This document shows, in pieces, positions 9,501-21,224 of a stretch of DNA of 64,000 nt. Origin of the DNA: Citrus sinensis (taxonomy: Eukaryota; Streptophyta; Magnoliopsida; Sapindales; Rutaceae). The stretch spans positions 4,092,001-4,156,000 of the forward strand of contig NC_068564.1 of NCBI RefSeq assembly GCF_022201045.2, read 5' to 3'. Numbering within the stretch: position 1 is the first letter of the stretch; every line of letters begins with the position of its first letter. Position numbers and translations under genes: made by a program. Under the pieces are notes generated by a model. The model saw nothing but the letters and a program-made list of their open reading frames with translations. It made no database searches and was not told the origin of the DNA.

Positions 9501-12500
9501 CTGTCATACATTAAAGTAGTGGTGGCATGATTTTGGACATTGGTAGGTGTTTCTGTTTGTTACAGATCCGTTCCTTAGTTGAAGGCTGATGAGGGATAAC
9601 TTCCTTGAGACTGGTTATCTAATGAAGAAACCATGTTTTACTTGCATATTATTGTTAGACATGCTAGGTCTTGTAAATTTAAAAGTTCTTATAAATTTTG
9701 AGTCAAAGTTTGTTTCAACATACATTTAAATTTGTAAGAGCTTCAACTGTTTCAACATTTTGATTTCAACTAGTGAACCTCTGTAACATCAGGAATACTG
9801 GATATTTTATCTGGAGATATGCCGAAGGGTATCAAGCTTCAGACAAAGCATCTAGAGGCCTTAATTGACCTGCACAATATGACTGGGACCTTCGCAAGGA
9901 ATATTCAGCACTTGTTTTCAGAATCTGATTTGCAGGTTTTATTGGATACCCTGAAGGCTGTGTATTTTCCTTATGATACCTTTAAACAGAGGTAAGCTAT
10001 TTTGAAGTATTCTAAATGTTTGGTTTCAGTTCTATGATTTCATAGCGGGTAAGTGAAGCATGTCTGTGAAAACTTAATCTGGTTGAAGCCTAATTTTTAT
10101 GTAAATTGAATATTACTTGAATGCAGTTAATTTGTATTTGCCTGTATGCCTTCACATGCTGCCTATTATTGGAGAGCATATTTTTGTTTTTTCTTCTGCT
10201 TAACTAAGAAGTAGATATGCTCCAGGTATGGACAGATGGAGCGGGCTATCCTATCCTCTGAGATTGCTGGAGTGGATCTAAGGGGAGCTGTTACTCGTGG
10301 TATTGGAGCCCAGGGAATTGAACTCAGTGAGACTGTCCGAAGAATGGAAGAGTCTATTCCTCAAGTTATTGTACTTCTTGAAGCAGCTGTAGAGAGATGC
10401 ATCAGCTTTACTGGTGGTTCTGAGGCGGATGAGCTAATTCTAGCACTTGATGACATAATGTTGCAGTACATTTCTACTCTGCAAGAACTCCTCAAGTCAT
10501 TAAGAGCCGTCTGTGGAGTCGATCATGATGGTGTCGGTTCAAAGAAGGAGGTAGGTTTCGACAAAAAGGAGGGAGTATCAAATGCACGGAAAGCCGACAT
10601 CTCAAGTGAAGAGGAGTGGTCCATTGTCCAAGGGGCTCTGCAGATACTTACTGTTGCAGATTGTCTTACAAGCAGGTCCTCTGTCTTTGAAGCTTCGTTG
10701 AGGGCAACACTTGCTAGACTGAGCACTAGTTTGTCTCTTTCAGTATTTGGTTCAAGTTTGGACCAAAAGCAATCACAGTCTGCCAATGTTGATGGCCATG
10801 GGGAACTGTCTGTTGGGGGAAGAGCCGCCTTGGATGTGGCAGCTGTTCGACTTATTGATGTTCCTGAGAAGGCTCGGAAACTTTTCAACCTTTTAGATCA
10901 GGTACGTGTAATCTGATCATGTTCTCCTTCCTTTTCTAGGAAGTTCAATTCTTGCTTTTATAAACTTTTTCTTTTTAATATCTTTTAACATCAGTTATTG
11001 GGAGAGTGGTTGTAGCCTAAAAGTTATGATATCTGGATAGTTATGTGCCTGCAAAATCTGACTTGAAAAGGATTGAACACTCAAAAAGAAAATCCCTCAG
11101 AATTGTCAAAATAGTCCCTGGAAGCTTGTAAAAGTGATCAATGAAGATTAGACCAAATGTCCCAGATATAGGGAAGAAAGGAGCATATGAAATTGCAAGT
11201 TTCAAACAGTGGTGGTTTACGGACTCAATTGCAAAAATTGTTTCCCCTCTTCAATTTCCAGCTTTAATCATGTTAGAACCTATAACTAAAACTTGTGGAC
11301 AGAAAATTGAGATGAATAGTGGATTGCAGATATTTGCAAGCCTCACATGAAGGTCTCACCTTCTTGTTGAATTCCCCTCTTGATATTTATTGAAAATTGA
11401 CTTATGCAAGATATTGTGGCCATTTGTGGCTTCATTTAATCTTGGTTCCAGTCATGCCTTCTAGATTTCTGTTTGTTTTTTGGTTTTTACTGTGTTTCTG
11501 TGTTGTTAATGCTCTCTTCAGCGTAGAAGACTTCCTTTGTATGCCATGGCATAATGATGCTGACCATATAATGGTTGCATTTTTTATTTATTTTTCTGCT
11601 GTTCTGCAGTCTAAAGATCCCCGGTTCCATGCACTTCCACTTGCTTCTCAAAGAGTGGCAGCTTTTGCCGATGCAGTGAACGAGCTTGTCTACGATGTCC
11701 TCATATCTAAAGTTCGACAACGCCTTAGTGATGTTTCTCGCTTGCCCATCTGGTCGTCAGTAGAGGAACAAAGTGCTTTCCATCTTCCAACCTTCAGTGC
11801 ATACCCACAAACCTATGTAACAAGTGTTGGTGAATATTTGCTTACTTTACCCCAACAATTGGAGCCACTAGCTGAGGGCATCTCTACCAGTGATAACAAT
11901 GATGAAGCCCAGTTTTTTGCAGCTGAATGGATGTTCAAGGTAACCAGTCTATACCCTGAGGAAAAGATTCAGTTATTAAATGACATTTTAATAAACACTA
12001 ATAATTTACTAAATTTTCATGTAAGCTAAACATTGATTCCTGTATTTGAAGCATCAGCTGAACTCCTTTATAGGTATCGGTGAATCAAATTGATCCAGTC
12101 CTAGATATTGAAAGACCAAATTGAGTTACTTGAAACTTTGACTAATTATTGTGGTTGAAAATTGCATCTTGGACCAAAATATTATCATGCCTGGAATTGG
12201 ACCGATACAAAATGTTTTTGGGTTTCTGGAAATATTATCATGCATGGAAATCAACTGATACAAAAACTTATTGGGTTTCTGTATTTTATGAAGGTTGCTG
12301 AGGGTGCCTCTGCTCTTTACATGGAGCAGTTGAGGGGCATTCAGTACATAACAGATCACGGAGCACAACAACTTTCAGTAGATATCGAGTACTTGAGTAA
12401 TGTGCTCTCTGCCCTATCGGTGCCAATTCCTCCAGCTCTTGCCACATTTCACACATGCCTTTCAACTCCAAGAGATCAGCTTAAGGATCAATTGAAGTCT

Positions 12501-12572
12501 GATTCAGGAAATCAGCTTGATCTTCCGACAGCAAACCTTGTATGTAAGATTCGGCGTGTGAGTTTAGATTAG
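6596..12572 (+). CDS. COG7: Conserved oligomeric Golgi complex subunit 7 (COG7 / EMBRYO YELLOW)
   Basis: Lobe B subunit of the eight-subunit COG vesicle-tethering complex, acting in retrograde intra-Golgi traffic; Arabidopsis COG7 is needed for normal meristems and embryos. Ten exons: 6596-6880, 7125-7214, 7291-7410, 7527-7628, 7753-8033, 8711-8856, 9793-9991, 10226-10901, 11610-11939, 12294-12572. All introns are GT-AG and phases match, giving 835 residues, within one or two of the Arabidopsis length as I recall it. Recognisable blocks include MMLDLGPFSDEKFDPKKW, RVPRATRDVVRLRDDA, FYDELLLYLEQEWKW, AVTRGIGAQGIELSETVRRM and AAEWMFKVAEGAS. Some introns carry short duplications: a 32-base period at the exon 4 donor and a 54-base pair of units abutting the exon 10 acceptor. 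The gene looks intact. Confidence 0.96.
12177..12283. repeat. 54-bp imperfect tandem duplication beside the COG7 exon 10 acceptor
   Basis: Two diverged units, about 12177-12229 and 12230-12283, each run from AAATATTATCATGC to GGGTTTCTG. The second unit ends ten bases before the acceptor of the last COG7 exon, so the branch-point region may be duplicated. Confidence 0.8.
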
Positions 12573-12914
12573 GAACAAAATTTTTGATATTAGAATTAAT
12601 ATTTTGTCAAAAGTGTAGCTTTTGGTTATTGATTAATCTATGTTGTTATTTCTTATCAGAATTTGTTATCTGCGGCATATCCAATATATGATATTACAAT
12701 TTATTTGTCCCCCTTTTTTTTCCCGAAAGCTGAGCTTGAACTCTGTTTCCTACTAAAGGGTACTGAAAAGAAATTGTGATCCACAGGTTCAATTTATTGT
12801 AGTGTATTGGTCTAAGCTTCACTGTCTGCATTTGGACACACAGAATTATTTACCAATGTTGCATTTCTCTCTCTGAATTGGAGGCTCTGTACTTATAACT
12901 CACTGGCTTTAAAT
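12573..12914. other. 3' flank of COG7
   Basis: Noncoding AT-rich sequence that should hold the COG7 3' UTR. No further feature is supported before the LRR pseudogene begins at about 12915. Confidence 0.5.
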
Positions 12915-14092
12915 TTCAGTCATGATCTGATACCTCTTTTCCAATTGAATGAAATAGCCTTGAGAAGTTGCACACTGGGGCCTCATTTTCCAAAATGGCT
13001 TCACATTAAAATCATTATTCTGTGCTTGACATCTCTGATGTTCGAACTCCAGACACTGTCCCAAACATTGGTTCTGGGACGATCTATTTTCCAATTTATC
13101 ATTCTTTGAATCTCTCTTACGATCACATGAAAGGAAGAGTGCAAGATTATCAATGAAATTTTCTGATTTTTTCCTGTAATTGATCTTGGTTCTAATTGCT
13201 TTGAGGGTTCAATACCGCCAGTTCCTCCCTATGTGGTGTTATTAATTCTAATTGCTGACGAGAATATGGAGTACTTGGACTTATCAGATAATCAGTTATC
13301 AGAAGAGATCCCTCATTGTTCAAGATATTGGCAAAGTTTGAAGGTTTTAAAGTTGGCCAACAATAACTTTTCTGGCACACTTCCTCAATTGATGCACACA
13401 AAAATGCCTTCATCTCTGAAAAAAAAAAGCAATTATCTAAGCGTTTCCGGCATGGACAGGTCGTCTACCAAATCTGATTATTCTGAGTCTTAAGATCAAA
13501 TCATATCAACGGCTGTGTGCCCATACGACTTTGTTATGTGAGACCAGTTCAAGTCCTGGACATATCTTATAGCAGTATTTTGGGAGATATTATCATCGTC
13601 TCGATGATTGACCTGCAAATGGTTCAAAAGAAGAATTCAATTGCAATCATAAATGTCGTTGTTGTTGGTGTAAATAATTTGCTTATGTTTGTTAAACAAG
13701 AATTTCCAGATCAAGCATTCTTGCCATGCTGGTATGGAAAGAAGTAGACTCGGTGTATAAAAACACCAACGTGTAAAGAGCAATGATCTTTCAAGCAATA
13801 ATTGGAAAAGTTCCAGATAAAATTACAAGTCTTTTGTGGTTAATCTCTTTGAAAATATTTCAAGGAACTATTTAAGAGACCAATCCCTACAAAGATTGAT
13901 CAGTTAACTATGCTGCATGCACTTGACTTGTCACGGAATCAGCCTATTGGTAAAATTCCTGAGGGCATTTCTCAACTGGGTCTTCTTGGTGTCTTGAGCT
14001 TGTCGAATAACAAGCTCTCAGGCAAAATACCATCAGGCACTAAACTACAGACTCTTGATGCATCTTCATATATGAAGTGACGGCTCATAAGC
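12915..14092 (+). pseudogene. LRR receptor-like protein (EIX2/RLP type) pseudogene, copy A
   Basis: Remnant of a plasma-membrane LRR receptor-like protein gene of the kind used in pathogen sensing. Pieces in several frames match the family in the right order: FQLNEIALRSCTLGPHFPKW near 12940-13000; LDLSDNQLSEEIPHCS then LKLANNNFSGTLP at 13270-13390; VQVLDISYSSILGDI near 13550-13590; and LDLSRNQPIGKIPEGISQLG followed by [19 protein letters not shown] to about 14080. The N-terminal half and the transmembrane tail are absent, and frames shift between blocks. Its 3' flank (about 14095-14350) is similar to those of two other remnants, at 21100-21224 and 35780-36045. It cannot encode a working receptor. 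Confidence 0.8.
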
Positions 14093-14350
14093 GAATTGGT
14101 AACGTGCCTCCCACCCTCAAATTTAATTTCTTGTTTGAAATTGAAATCTCTTTCTTCATCTGATTATTAATATTTCATTTTTCTCGAAAACTACAGAGTG
14201 GCAGCTGCAACGCCAGTAATCAAGCCTTTTTTTTTTTTTTCCTGAATTCTGATGTTGGATGATCCGGTGATGAGGCTTCAAGTTTGAAACAGGCGTCCGA
14301 TGAATCAAATAAAGGAGTCAGTCGAAGCTTGTGACAAAAGTTTGTAAAAA

Positions 14351-14907
14351 CATTTTCATGTTATAATTTTTTACAGGAAGCGATTGATAATTTAAATAGT
14401 ATACAGTATGGGGGAGCTAGATATGTAAAACTAGAAAGAAAGTTGAATTGATGTCGAATTGTACTCCATATACAAGTTTTTGCGCCTTTATTTATAGTAC
14501 ATATTGTTCAATTAAATTTAGCCACGTTTTAAGTACAACGCTTAGCCATTTAACCTTGGCTTGCACTTGACTTAGCCTAGCTAAGTTATATAGTCAAGCA
14601 TGTTTAATTAACTGGAGCCATGTACGTAGTTAAACAAATTCTTACGCGCTGGATTTACCTCCACATTCGAGTTAATTGGGTTTGTCTTCACGTATGGCTA
14701 TGCTGACTTATTTATTTAGACAATTGTAATTAGTGATGTACATTTTAAATAAATCTCATGGTGGATGATGTCACCTAGTTTTGTTGATAGATGTAGCAAC
14801 GCACATGATGGCACTAACTCCCCACTGAGCCATCCACTCGACAATGCTAACGAAAGCAACTCACAAGGCCCGCAACAGGGGTTATCCGAAAAGGCTAACC
14901 AAACCCA
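14351..14907. other. Intergenic region without a gene
   Basis: AT-rich noncoding sequence between the LRR remnant and a small MITE. I see no gene, RNA or clear repeat. Confidence 0.4.
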
Positions 14908-15051
14908 GGAGAGGGCTAACTTACAGATTCTGTAAGTAACAGCCCTCACATGAATAGTGTTAAATAGTGTTTGGCTGTGGGCCCGAGTGGGACCCACAAC
15001 CAAGTTTGTGGGTGAGCTGTAACTTACAGAATCTTTAAGTTAGCAAGCTCC
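14908..15051. mobile_element. Mutator-type MITE with 9-bp target-site duplication
   Basis: A 144-base element with terminal inverted repeats of about 40 bases. The left end runs GGAGAGGGCTAACTTACAGA; the reverse complement of the right end runs GGAGCTTGCTAACTTAAAGA. It is flanked by a perfect 9-base direct repeat, CCAAACCCA, at 14899-14907 and 15052-15060, the duplication size typical of Mutator-like elements. Each arm also contains a near-palindrome, CTTACAGATTCTGTAAG, so each arm can fold alone. It has no coding capacity. Confidence 0.8.
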
Positions 15052-15060
15052 CCAAACCCA

Positions 15061-15567
15061 CAACAAAAAACGATAAATAAGGCAACAAGAACACACAATA
15101 TTACTTTTTACAAAGGGTACAGATCTCCAACTTTTCTATTCGCTCATGAAAAAAAGATTATAAACAAGCTTTAGGCTCTGTGTGCTCAAGAACTCCACTC
15201 AGTGTACCAAAATACGGATCTCCATGAACACAAACTCACCTCACTATTTATGCATGTTACAAATCACACCGTCCATTTGCTAAGGCGAGGTGGCGCGCTA
15301 CCCTTACGCCACCTCATTTCTTTTCTCCAAGATTAGGTACCAACCAAGCATGACTTTAGGAAGTACCTTTCCACTCCTCTAAGGACAGGCAACTACTGCC
15401 CACTAGCCTAAAAGCAAGGAAGTGATGGAGTAAAACGCCACAGCCCACTTCCCCTGTTTCTCTTCACGTTTTTAGGTATGATCTCTACGGCCATGTCTTC
15501 CATTAGTTGCGCCAACAACTGCTCACTCATTCTTGTTTTTAGGACCTATCTCGCAGTCCTTGACTTA
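15061..15567. other. Non-genic, relatively GC-rich stretch, possibly an old LTR fragment
   Basis: The sequence is richer in GC than its surroundings and lacks coding potential. It resembles the texture of a degraded long terminal repeat. It seems to continue at 16339-16640 beyond the inserted MITE-like element. No ends, duplications or coding parts are visible, so the family is undetermined. Confidence 0.25.
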
Positions 15568-16338
15568 GTGACTGTTTGATATGGCTTATTTAAAAGCTAT
15601 AAGTGCTTATTTAATCTCATAAATACTTTTTAAAAATTTTTATGGTGTTTGGTTTTTTTTTAGCTTAAATAAACTAATTTACCTCTACTAGCAAAAGTCT
15701 AAAATTTGAGCTTTTAGGAGTAGAGGTTAGAGAGTTTTTTCAAAAAATATATAATATCAAAAATATCCTTGACATATTTCATTAATTACATAATACCCTT
15801 TGTATAAAACCTACCCAACAAAAATTGTTGCCGCCACTTCACTTTATCTCTTTTTGTTTTTTTTTTAAATAACCAGCACTTTAATTTTGCAATCCCTAAT
15901 ACATAACCAACACTTGATAGAGCAATCATAGTCATAGCCAACGTTTTTTGTGAGGAGGATGTTAGGTAATGCGACACTTCTCATGTTCCGTTAACATTTC
16001 AATTATATTATTGATTATCGTTTTAATTTGGATAGTATTATTTGTTTAGGAGAATATATCAATTATGAAATTTTTAATTTTGAAAATTAAAGAAATGATT
16101 GAACTGATTTTTTCTTATTAATTGATAGCTTGGATGCATTTTGTTACATGTTATATAATTATGAATACATATTCTTTTTGGTAATTTAATTACACAAAAG
16201 CACTTTTAGTTTTACAAAACCAAATAATTTAATGATTCAAAAGTGTTTTTTTAATTGACAATCAAACACTCAATAATTTTTTATTCAAAAACTTTATTGG
16301 TATAAGCTCTACTGCTGCAAGCTCTATTTAATAAGCTG
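15568..16338. mobile_element. Tourist/Harbinger-like nonautonomous element, long copy
   Basis: Starts GTGACTGTTTGATATGGC after TTA and matches the shorter element at 62776-63120 in both its left part (to about 15780) and its right part (about 16200-16338). Between them this copy carries about 420 extra bases. The left terminus is well preserved; the right terminus is decayed or lost after AATAAGCTG. It has no transposase frame. It is probably a longer family member from which the short copy derives by internal deletion. Confidence 0.6.
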
Positions 16339-17040
16339 GTCTTGTGCCATCTTGCATTATGCACAACTCAACTTGTTCGCCTTGTGCCCACGCGCTTATA
16401 AGACATGGCGTGCACTGCCCACGCACGCTCCTATGCACGCTATCTCATGCTCCCCCATGCTTGTTCAACAGCATGCACTTGCTATCGTACCTTTAGCCCG
16501 TTTGCCAGTCTTACCTTGCTTTTGTGCTCACCCCAAGCACCCCCACGTTGCTGCCAACGGCTTAGCACAATGCCACAAGCCAAGCCTTAGCATCGACCAT
16601 TATGACCTACGGCGGTGACATATAGCCGCCAACTTTCATAATAGGGTGGGCATTTTAATCCGAACCCAAATGGTCCCGACTAACCGAGCATTACGAACTA
16701 GTTTGGTTCGATTCGGCTTGCCCGACGGTTAGTAAATTCCCAGCTCCCAACCCAAGGGTGTTCGGTTCGAAATCGGCTCAGCCACATTCAAACCGCTTGA
16801 ACCCGACCAAACTGAAAAACATAAATAAATAAATAAATAAAATTTAAAATCCAGCCGTGTTTCGACTTGTAATTCGGTATTTTAGAGTTACAATCGGGGC
16901 ACGTACACTTTATAATTCCACAAGAATCTATTTTATTTATTTATTTATTTTTTAATGCAAAACGATTTTCTAAACTAATAAAAAATAGCAGCAAAACTAA
17001 ATTAACTAATCAATCAAAACACGAATCAAAAAAATGAAAA
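16339..17040. other. Intergenic region upstream of NEP1
   Basis: The first part, to about 16640, is C-rich and repetitive in texture with no credible gene. It is followed by AT-rich sequence. Open frames around 16352-16618 have repeated Ala/His/Pro composition and are not believable. A leader exon of NEP1 probably begins near 17040. Confidence 0.4.
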
Positions 17041-17137
17041 CCCTAGAAATTTACTGAGAGTAAGCCCCCACTGCTGCCGCTCCTCTGCTGTCGCAGCAGA
17101 AGTAAGCTACTTTAGGATTTCTGTTTCTTCCTTCAGG
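17041..17137 (+). other. Possible noncoding leader exon of NEP1
   Basis: A pyrimidine-rich stretch ending TTCCTTCAG followed by GTACTC looks like a 5' UTR exon with a splice donor at 17138. Introns in 5' leaders are common in plant housekeeping genes. The partner acceptor is uncertain, perhaps near 17769. Confidence 0.35.
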
Positions 17138-17639
17138 TACTCTCTTTATCCCTTCACTTTCATATGCTTCTGTTTTATTGGTTACCAAGATAGAATTTAT
17201 TCACCATTATTTCTTATTTTCTCGCAAAAACAAGAAACTTTATCCCTGTTTCTTTTTTCTTGATGGGTATTTTTTCGAGTTTAGCTATACTTTGTCTGTG
17301 AAGTAATCAAATACATAAACTTGAATTAGAGGTTTTCTGCATTAGCCTTTATAGGTAATCCTTTTCCCTTAATGGTGGGCTTTGATGTCGTGGCAAAATA
17401 TAATGGAAGCAAAGTTACAATAGATTGCGACTGCAGAAGATTCTTTTGCTGCTGTTGCCTTTAATAATTAGAAATTCTATGCTTTTTGATGAGCGTGGTT
17501 GTTTATTGTAAGACTTTGAATGTTTTTCTAATTGATGCTTCCATGTTTTGGTACTATGATTAAAGCTTATCAAGTCGTACAAACATTTGTTTACCTTGTT
17601 ACTTTAATTTTAAATTTTGGTGGCTCTGAGTTGCACTAA

Positions 17640-17656
17640 CACACACACACACACAA
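17640..17656. repeat. AC dinucleotide microsatellite
   Basis: A short (AC)n run in the presumed leader intron of NEP1. Confidence 0.8.
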
Positions 17657-17794
17657 AACTTTATGTTTGTAATTCTGAAATGAACTTCAACATTTTTATC
17701 TTTGAGAAAATAATTCTAATTGATGTGAAGGTCCCTTATAGATATTTATATTTATTTATGATGTGAAGGTTTACTTAATTTTGAGAGAAACAAA

Positions 17795-19726
17795 ATGGTG
17801 AGGGCTTTTAAGATGAAAGGGCAAAAGAGGAAGAAGAAGAGAGATGAAAAATATGATAGAGAAGAAGAGGAGGAAGAAAAGGAAGAAGTAGAAGAAGAGG
17901 AATTGAACGATTCAGGAAAGAGGGCTAAATTAGAGAAAACTTCACAAAATGATAATAAGAAGGGAGAGGAAGATGGACAAGAAGAAAAAGATGTGGTCGT
18001 TCATGAAATGGAAGGTATTCCAATTGCCCCAAGTGATCAAAATACCAAGAGACTAGGTGTTATTTTTGTTCTCGAGAAAGCTTCTCTTGAAGTTGCTAAA
18101 GTTGGAAAGGTACATATACAACAATTTTATTACTTATGTCTACACACACTTTTAGGAAGTAAGTTTTTGCTTGTCTTGAGATTTTAGACTTGCAAGGTTA
18201 AGTTTCTGAAGTATTTTCTTGTCGTTTTATTTGTGCAGAGTTACCAGATTTTAAATTCTGATGATCACTCCAATTTCTTGCGAAGGAATAACAAAAATCC
18301 AGCTGATTACAGGCCTGACATCGTTCATCAGGTAAATGGAGGGTGACCTTGTTGCGTTTACAGGATCTGCACCTTTATTATATGGCTGGAAGCTTATTAG
18401 TGATTCTTGTCTATTGTGGTACTAAAAATTCGTGCCTTCTATCACTGCTATCACCCTTGATTTTACCATTGAATTTTTAATTTAAATATCTAGGTTTCTT
18501 AATTCCTTGTAACAGCTGCTAAACAAAACCCCATCTCCCCATAAACTGTTATTTCTATATTGAAATACAATAATATATCTAGGACTGATATGTTTAAGTT
18601 TACGTTTAAATATTTTCAGGATTTTCTTACTGTAAACAATTACAATCCTAATTAATGCTTTCTTTAGGCTCTCCTATCAATTTTAGACAGCCCACTAACC
18701 AAGGCTGGGAGGTTACAAGCTGTCTATGTTAGAACCGATAAAGGTGTTCTTTTTGAAGTTAAACCACATGTTCGTCTACCGAGGACATATAAGCGTTTTG
18801 CTGGTATCATGTGTAAGTTAAAACTGATCTCATGTACATTCACTAGCTTTTACTCCTAGGAGGCTCTCTTTTGGGTTAATTTTTACTTATTTAAAAATTT
18901 ATACAGTGCAGCTGCTGCAAAAACTAAGCATAACAGCTGTTGGCAAGCGTGAGAAATTATTGCGTGTAATCAAGAATCCTGTCACCCAATATTTACCTGT
19001 AAACTCCAGAAAGATAGGTAAGCTTTAGTTTTCTTAGGTTTTTCATGTTACATATTGAAACTGGATATGTAAAGGCTGTTTGCTTGCTCGTCAGGTTTCT
19101 CATATAGTTCAGAAAAATTGGTTAAGATGAGGAATTATGTGGCTTCCATCAGTGATGACGACAACCTTGTTTTTGTGGTATGCTCAGAAGTAATATCTGC
19201 TTATATTTATGGTGACTTATTCTTTCATATTTATATTTTGTCTGATATAAACTTGTACTTTTCTTGTCTATCATTCCATGTCAGGTTGGTGCAATGGCAC
19301 ATGGGAAAATCGATTGTGATTATACAGATGATTTAATAGCAAGTAAGTTTAATGAGCTTCCTTTTTTGTATTTAATAATTTTTTTTTCCATTGGGACGAG
19401 AGTATCTATTTGGAACAAAAAGCCTCTGTTTTGTTGAACTAATTCCCTTTTCATTTTGTACTTGCCTCCAATAGAAACCCAAATTCCATTACTGAACATG
19501 AAGTGAGATTGATTATACTGAAGAACCATCATTTTAGATATCCTGTATTGTAGAATATAATGCTAGTTTGCATCATGTGTGGTTTCATGTCATAATGAAG
19601 TTGGAACTAATGATTTTTTTTTTTTCTTATTGATAAACTTTTTCAGTTTCTGGCTATCCACTGAGTGCTGCCCGTTGCATCGCAAGGATTTGCGAAGCTT
19701 TGGAGGATAAGTGGAATCTGTTGTAA
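17795..19726 (+). CDS. EMG1: NEP1/EMG1, 18S rRNA pseudouridine N1-methyltransferase
   Basis: SPOUT-class methyltransferase required for small-subunit assembly in the nucleolus; it methylates N1 of a pseudouridine in 18S rRNA. Seven exons: 17795-18109, 18239-18331, 18668-18812, 18907-19017, 19095-19177, 19285-19342, 19647-19726. Phases agree, giving 294 residues. The first 80 or so residues are a Lys/Glu-rich, probably disordered extension with runs such as [14 protein letters not shown]. The catalytic core starts at [18 protein letters not shown]. It includes [36 protein letters not shown] and [13 protein letters not shown], and ends [18 protein letters not shown]. The last block forms the knot and SAM pocket in the family. 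The frame is intact. Confidence 0.95.
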
Positions 19727-20608
19727 ACGTCTCTTTTTAGTTCTCTCTTTGTTTTTTCTTCTTTTCCCAGCTTGTAGTAATTGTTTATTTCACTTTTAAA
19801 GTGATACTTGTGTAACTGGAAATGCTGAGCTTGTGGATTGTTTGTGTTCTGAGGGATGAACTTTTTAGGTTATATACTACCTAAAAGAATTTTTGAGAGT
19901 ATGAATCTTTGCGACTCGGTTGTATACTAGTTGGATTAGATTTATGTGTTTATTTCGACGAGCAGCGGGAACATCATGTATGCTAGGAGAATCCGTCCTT
20001 TTTGTTCTTTTTTCACAAATTCTTGCTCTTTTTAACCTGCTGCATTTTCCATTTCTGAAAGGTTCGCTGGAGAATTGAGTCTTCAGGAAAAACTGTAGTA
20101 AATATTTCCTGACATCCACAGAAAGGCAATCTGCTGCTTAGAGGCTCAAAAGATGCTCCTCGGTTAGGATTTGGCTGCTGTTTTGAGCTCTGAATAGGTA
20201 AAAAAGCTTTAGAATTTATCATCTTAATTAATAATAGTATTAACAATTAAAAGTTGGATGAAGAAAACTGGACTTGTGACAAGTCCTAAATGTCTATAAC
20301 AGCTTGAATGTGTCTGCAGAAGAGTAATGATATAGTCATGTAGAGCGAAAAGGGCGAAACAGGGGCGGCACCCTATGAGTACACCTTACGGTTTAAAGCA
20401 TGAATATAAGCAGATGATCAATTTAATTTGATGTTGAGGCCTTTGGTTAATTTTTAGTTTATATATAATGTTAGACATCTTAACATTTGAGTTTTACTAA
20501 ACTTGGGTATTAATGAAACATTCATTAATTAAATAGTAAATAAATAATTTTATAAGATATGAAATTATTCATTCAATAAATGAGTAATACCTAATATTGG
20601 AACTTAAG
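19727..20608. other. Intergenic region downstream of NEP1
   Basis: Contains the NEP1 3' flank and noncoding sequence up to the SINE. No gene is supported. Confidence 0.45.
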
Positions 20609-20621
20609 TTGAGATTGAATT

Positions 20622-20993
20622 AATAAAGTTTAGTGGTTAGAATCCAAACCTCACAATTGTGAGGTTATGGGTTCTTAATTTCCTTCCTTAATTTGAGTGA
20701 AGACATTTTTCCCCGTATCGAAATGTGAGTGAAGTAGACGTGGCAGTCTTCTCCTTTTTGAAATGTGAGTAAAGTAGATGTTCCTCGAATATTAGAGAGG
20801 GTAAAATCGGGGTAGTGCTTCATAAGAATTGATCTAAATTAGTCTCTCGAATATTAAAGAGAGTAAAATTTGGACAGTATTTCATAAGAATTTATATAAA
20901 CTAGTTTTAGTAATAATCTGATTTATAAATATCAGTTGTAATATCATGTAATATGAGTTATAATCTTAAGCAATAGTCACAAAAAAAAAAAAA
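20622..20993 (+). mobile_element. tRNA-derived SINE with poly(A) tail and target-site duplication
   Basis: The head carries an A-box-like TTTAGTGGTTAGAATCC, then a stem ACCTCACAATTGTGAGGT, then a B-box-like GGGTTCTTAATT. Together these resemble a mutated tRNA 5' region. The 3' end is a run of about 13 A. It is flanked by TTGAGATTGAATT (20609-20621) and TTGAGACTGAACT (20994-21006), a 13-base target-site duplication with two mismatches. The body contains an internal duplication of about 60 bases beginning CTCGAATATTA (near 20786 and 20844) and a doubled GAAATGTGAGT unit. Confidence 0.75.
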
Positions 20994-21049
20994 TTGAGAC
21001 TGAACTGTTAGCATAATTAGCATTATTGATTTTCAATTAGGAGAAGTTT

Positions 21050-21224
21050 TTTTACGAAGAAAAGAAACAATTTGAAGCGACGACATATAAGCTGGACATT
21101 TGGCAACGAGCCTCCCTTCCTCAATTTAATTACTTGTTTGAAATTGAAATCTCTTTTTCCATCTGTTTTTTTTTTTTTTTTTGTCTGCCAAACTAATTGA
21201 TCTTGTTATATAAACTGAGCGGCG
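21050..21224 (+). pseudogene. 3'-flank remnant of a third LRR receptor-like gene
   Basis: About 21105-21170 matches the 3' flanks of LRR pseudogenes A and B (CCTCAATTTAATTACTTG, then TTGAAATTGAAATCTCTTT). The similarity resumes beyond the retrotransposon at 26772-26790 (GGCGGCTTCAA against GGCAGCTGCAA). No coding part of the receptor is seen here. Confidence 0.5.

Noticed and set aside
10523-10888. Minus-strand 121-codon frame in COG7 exon 8
   Set aside because: Antisense shadow of a well-supported exon; no recognisable product.
16352-16618. Ala/His/Pro-rich frame of 88 codons
   Set aside because: Composition reflects C-rich repetitive DNA; two overlapping frames look equally coding, and nothing is conserved.
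20629-20700. Possible tRNA gene
   Set aside because: The arms are mutated, no complete cloverleaf forms, and the poly(A) tail plus target duplication fit a SINE.
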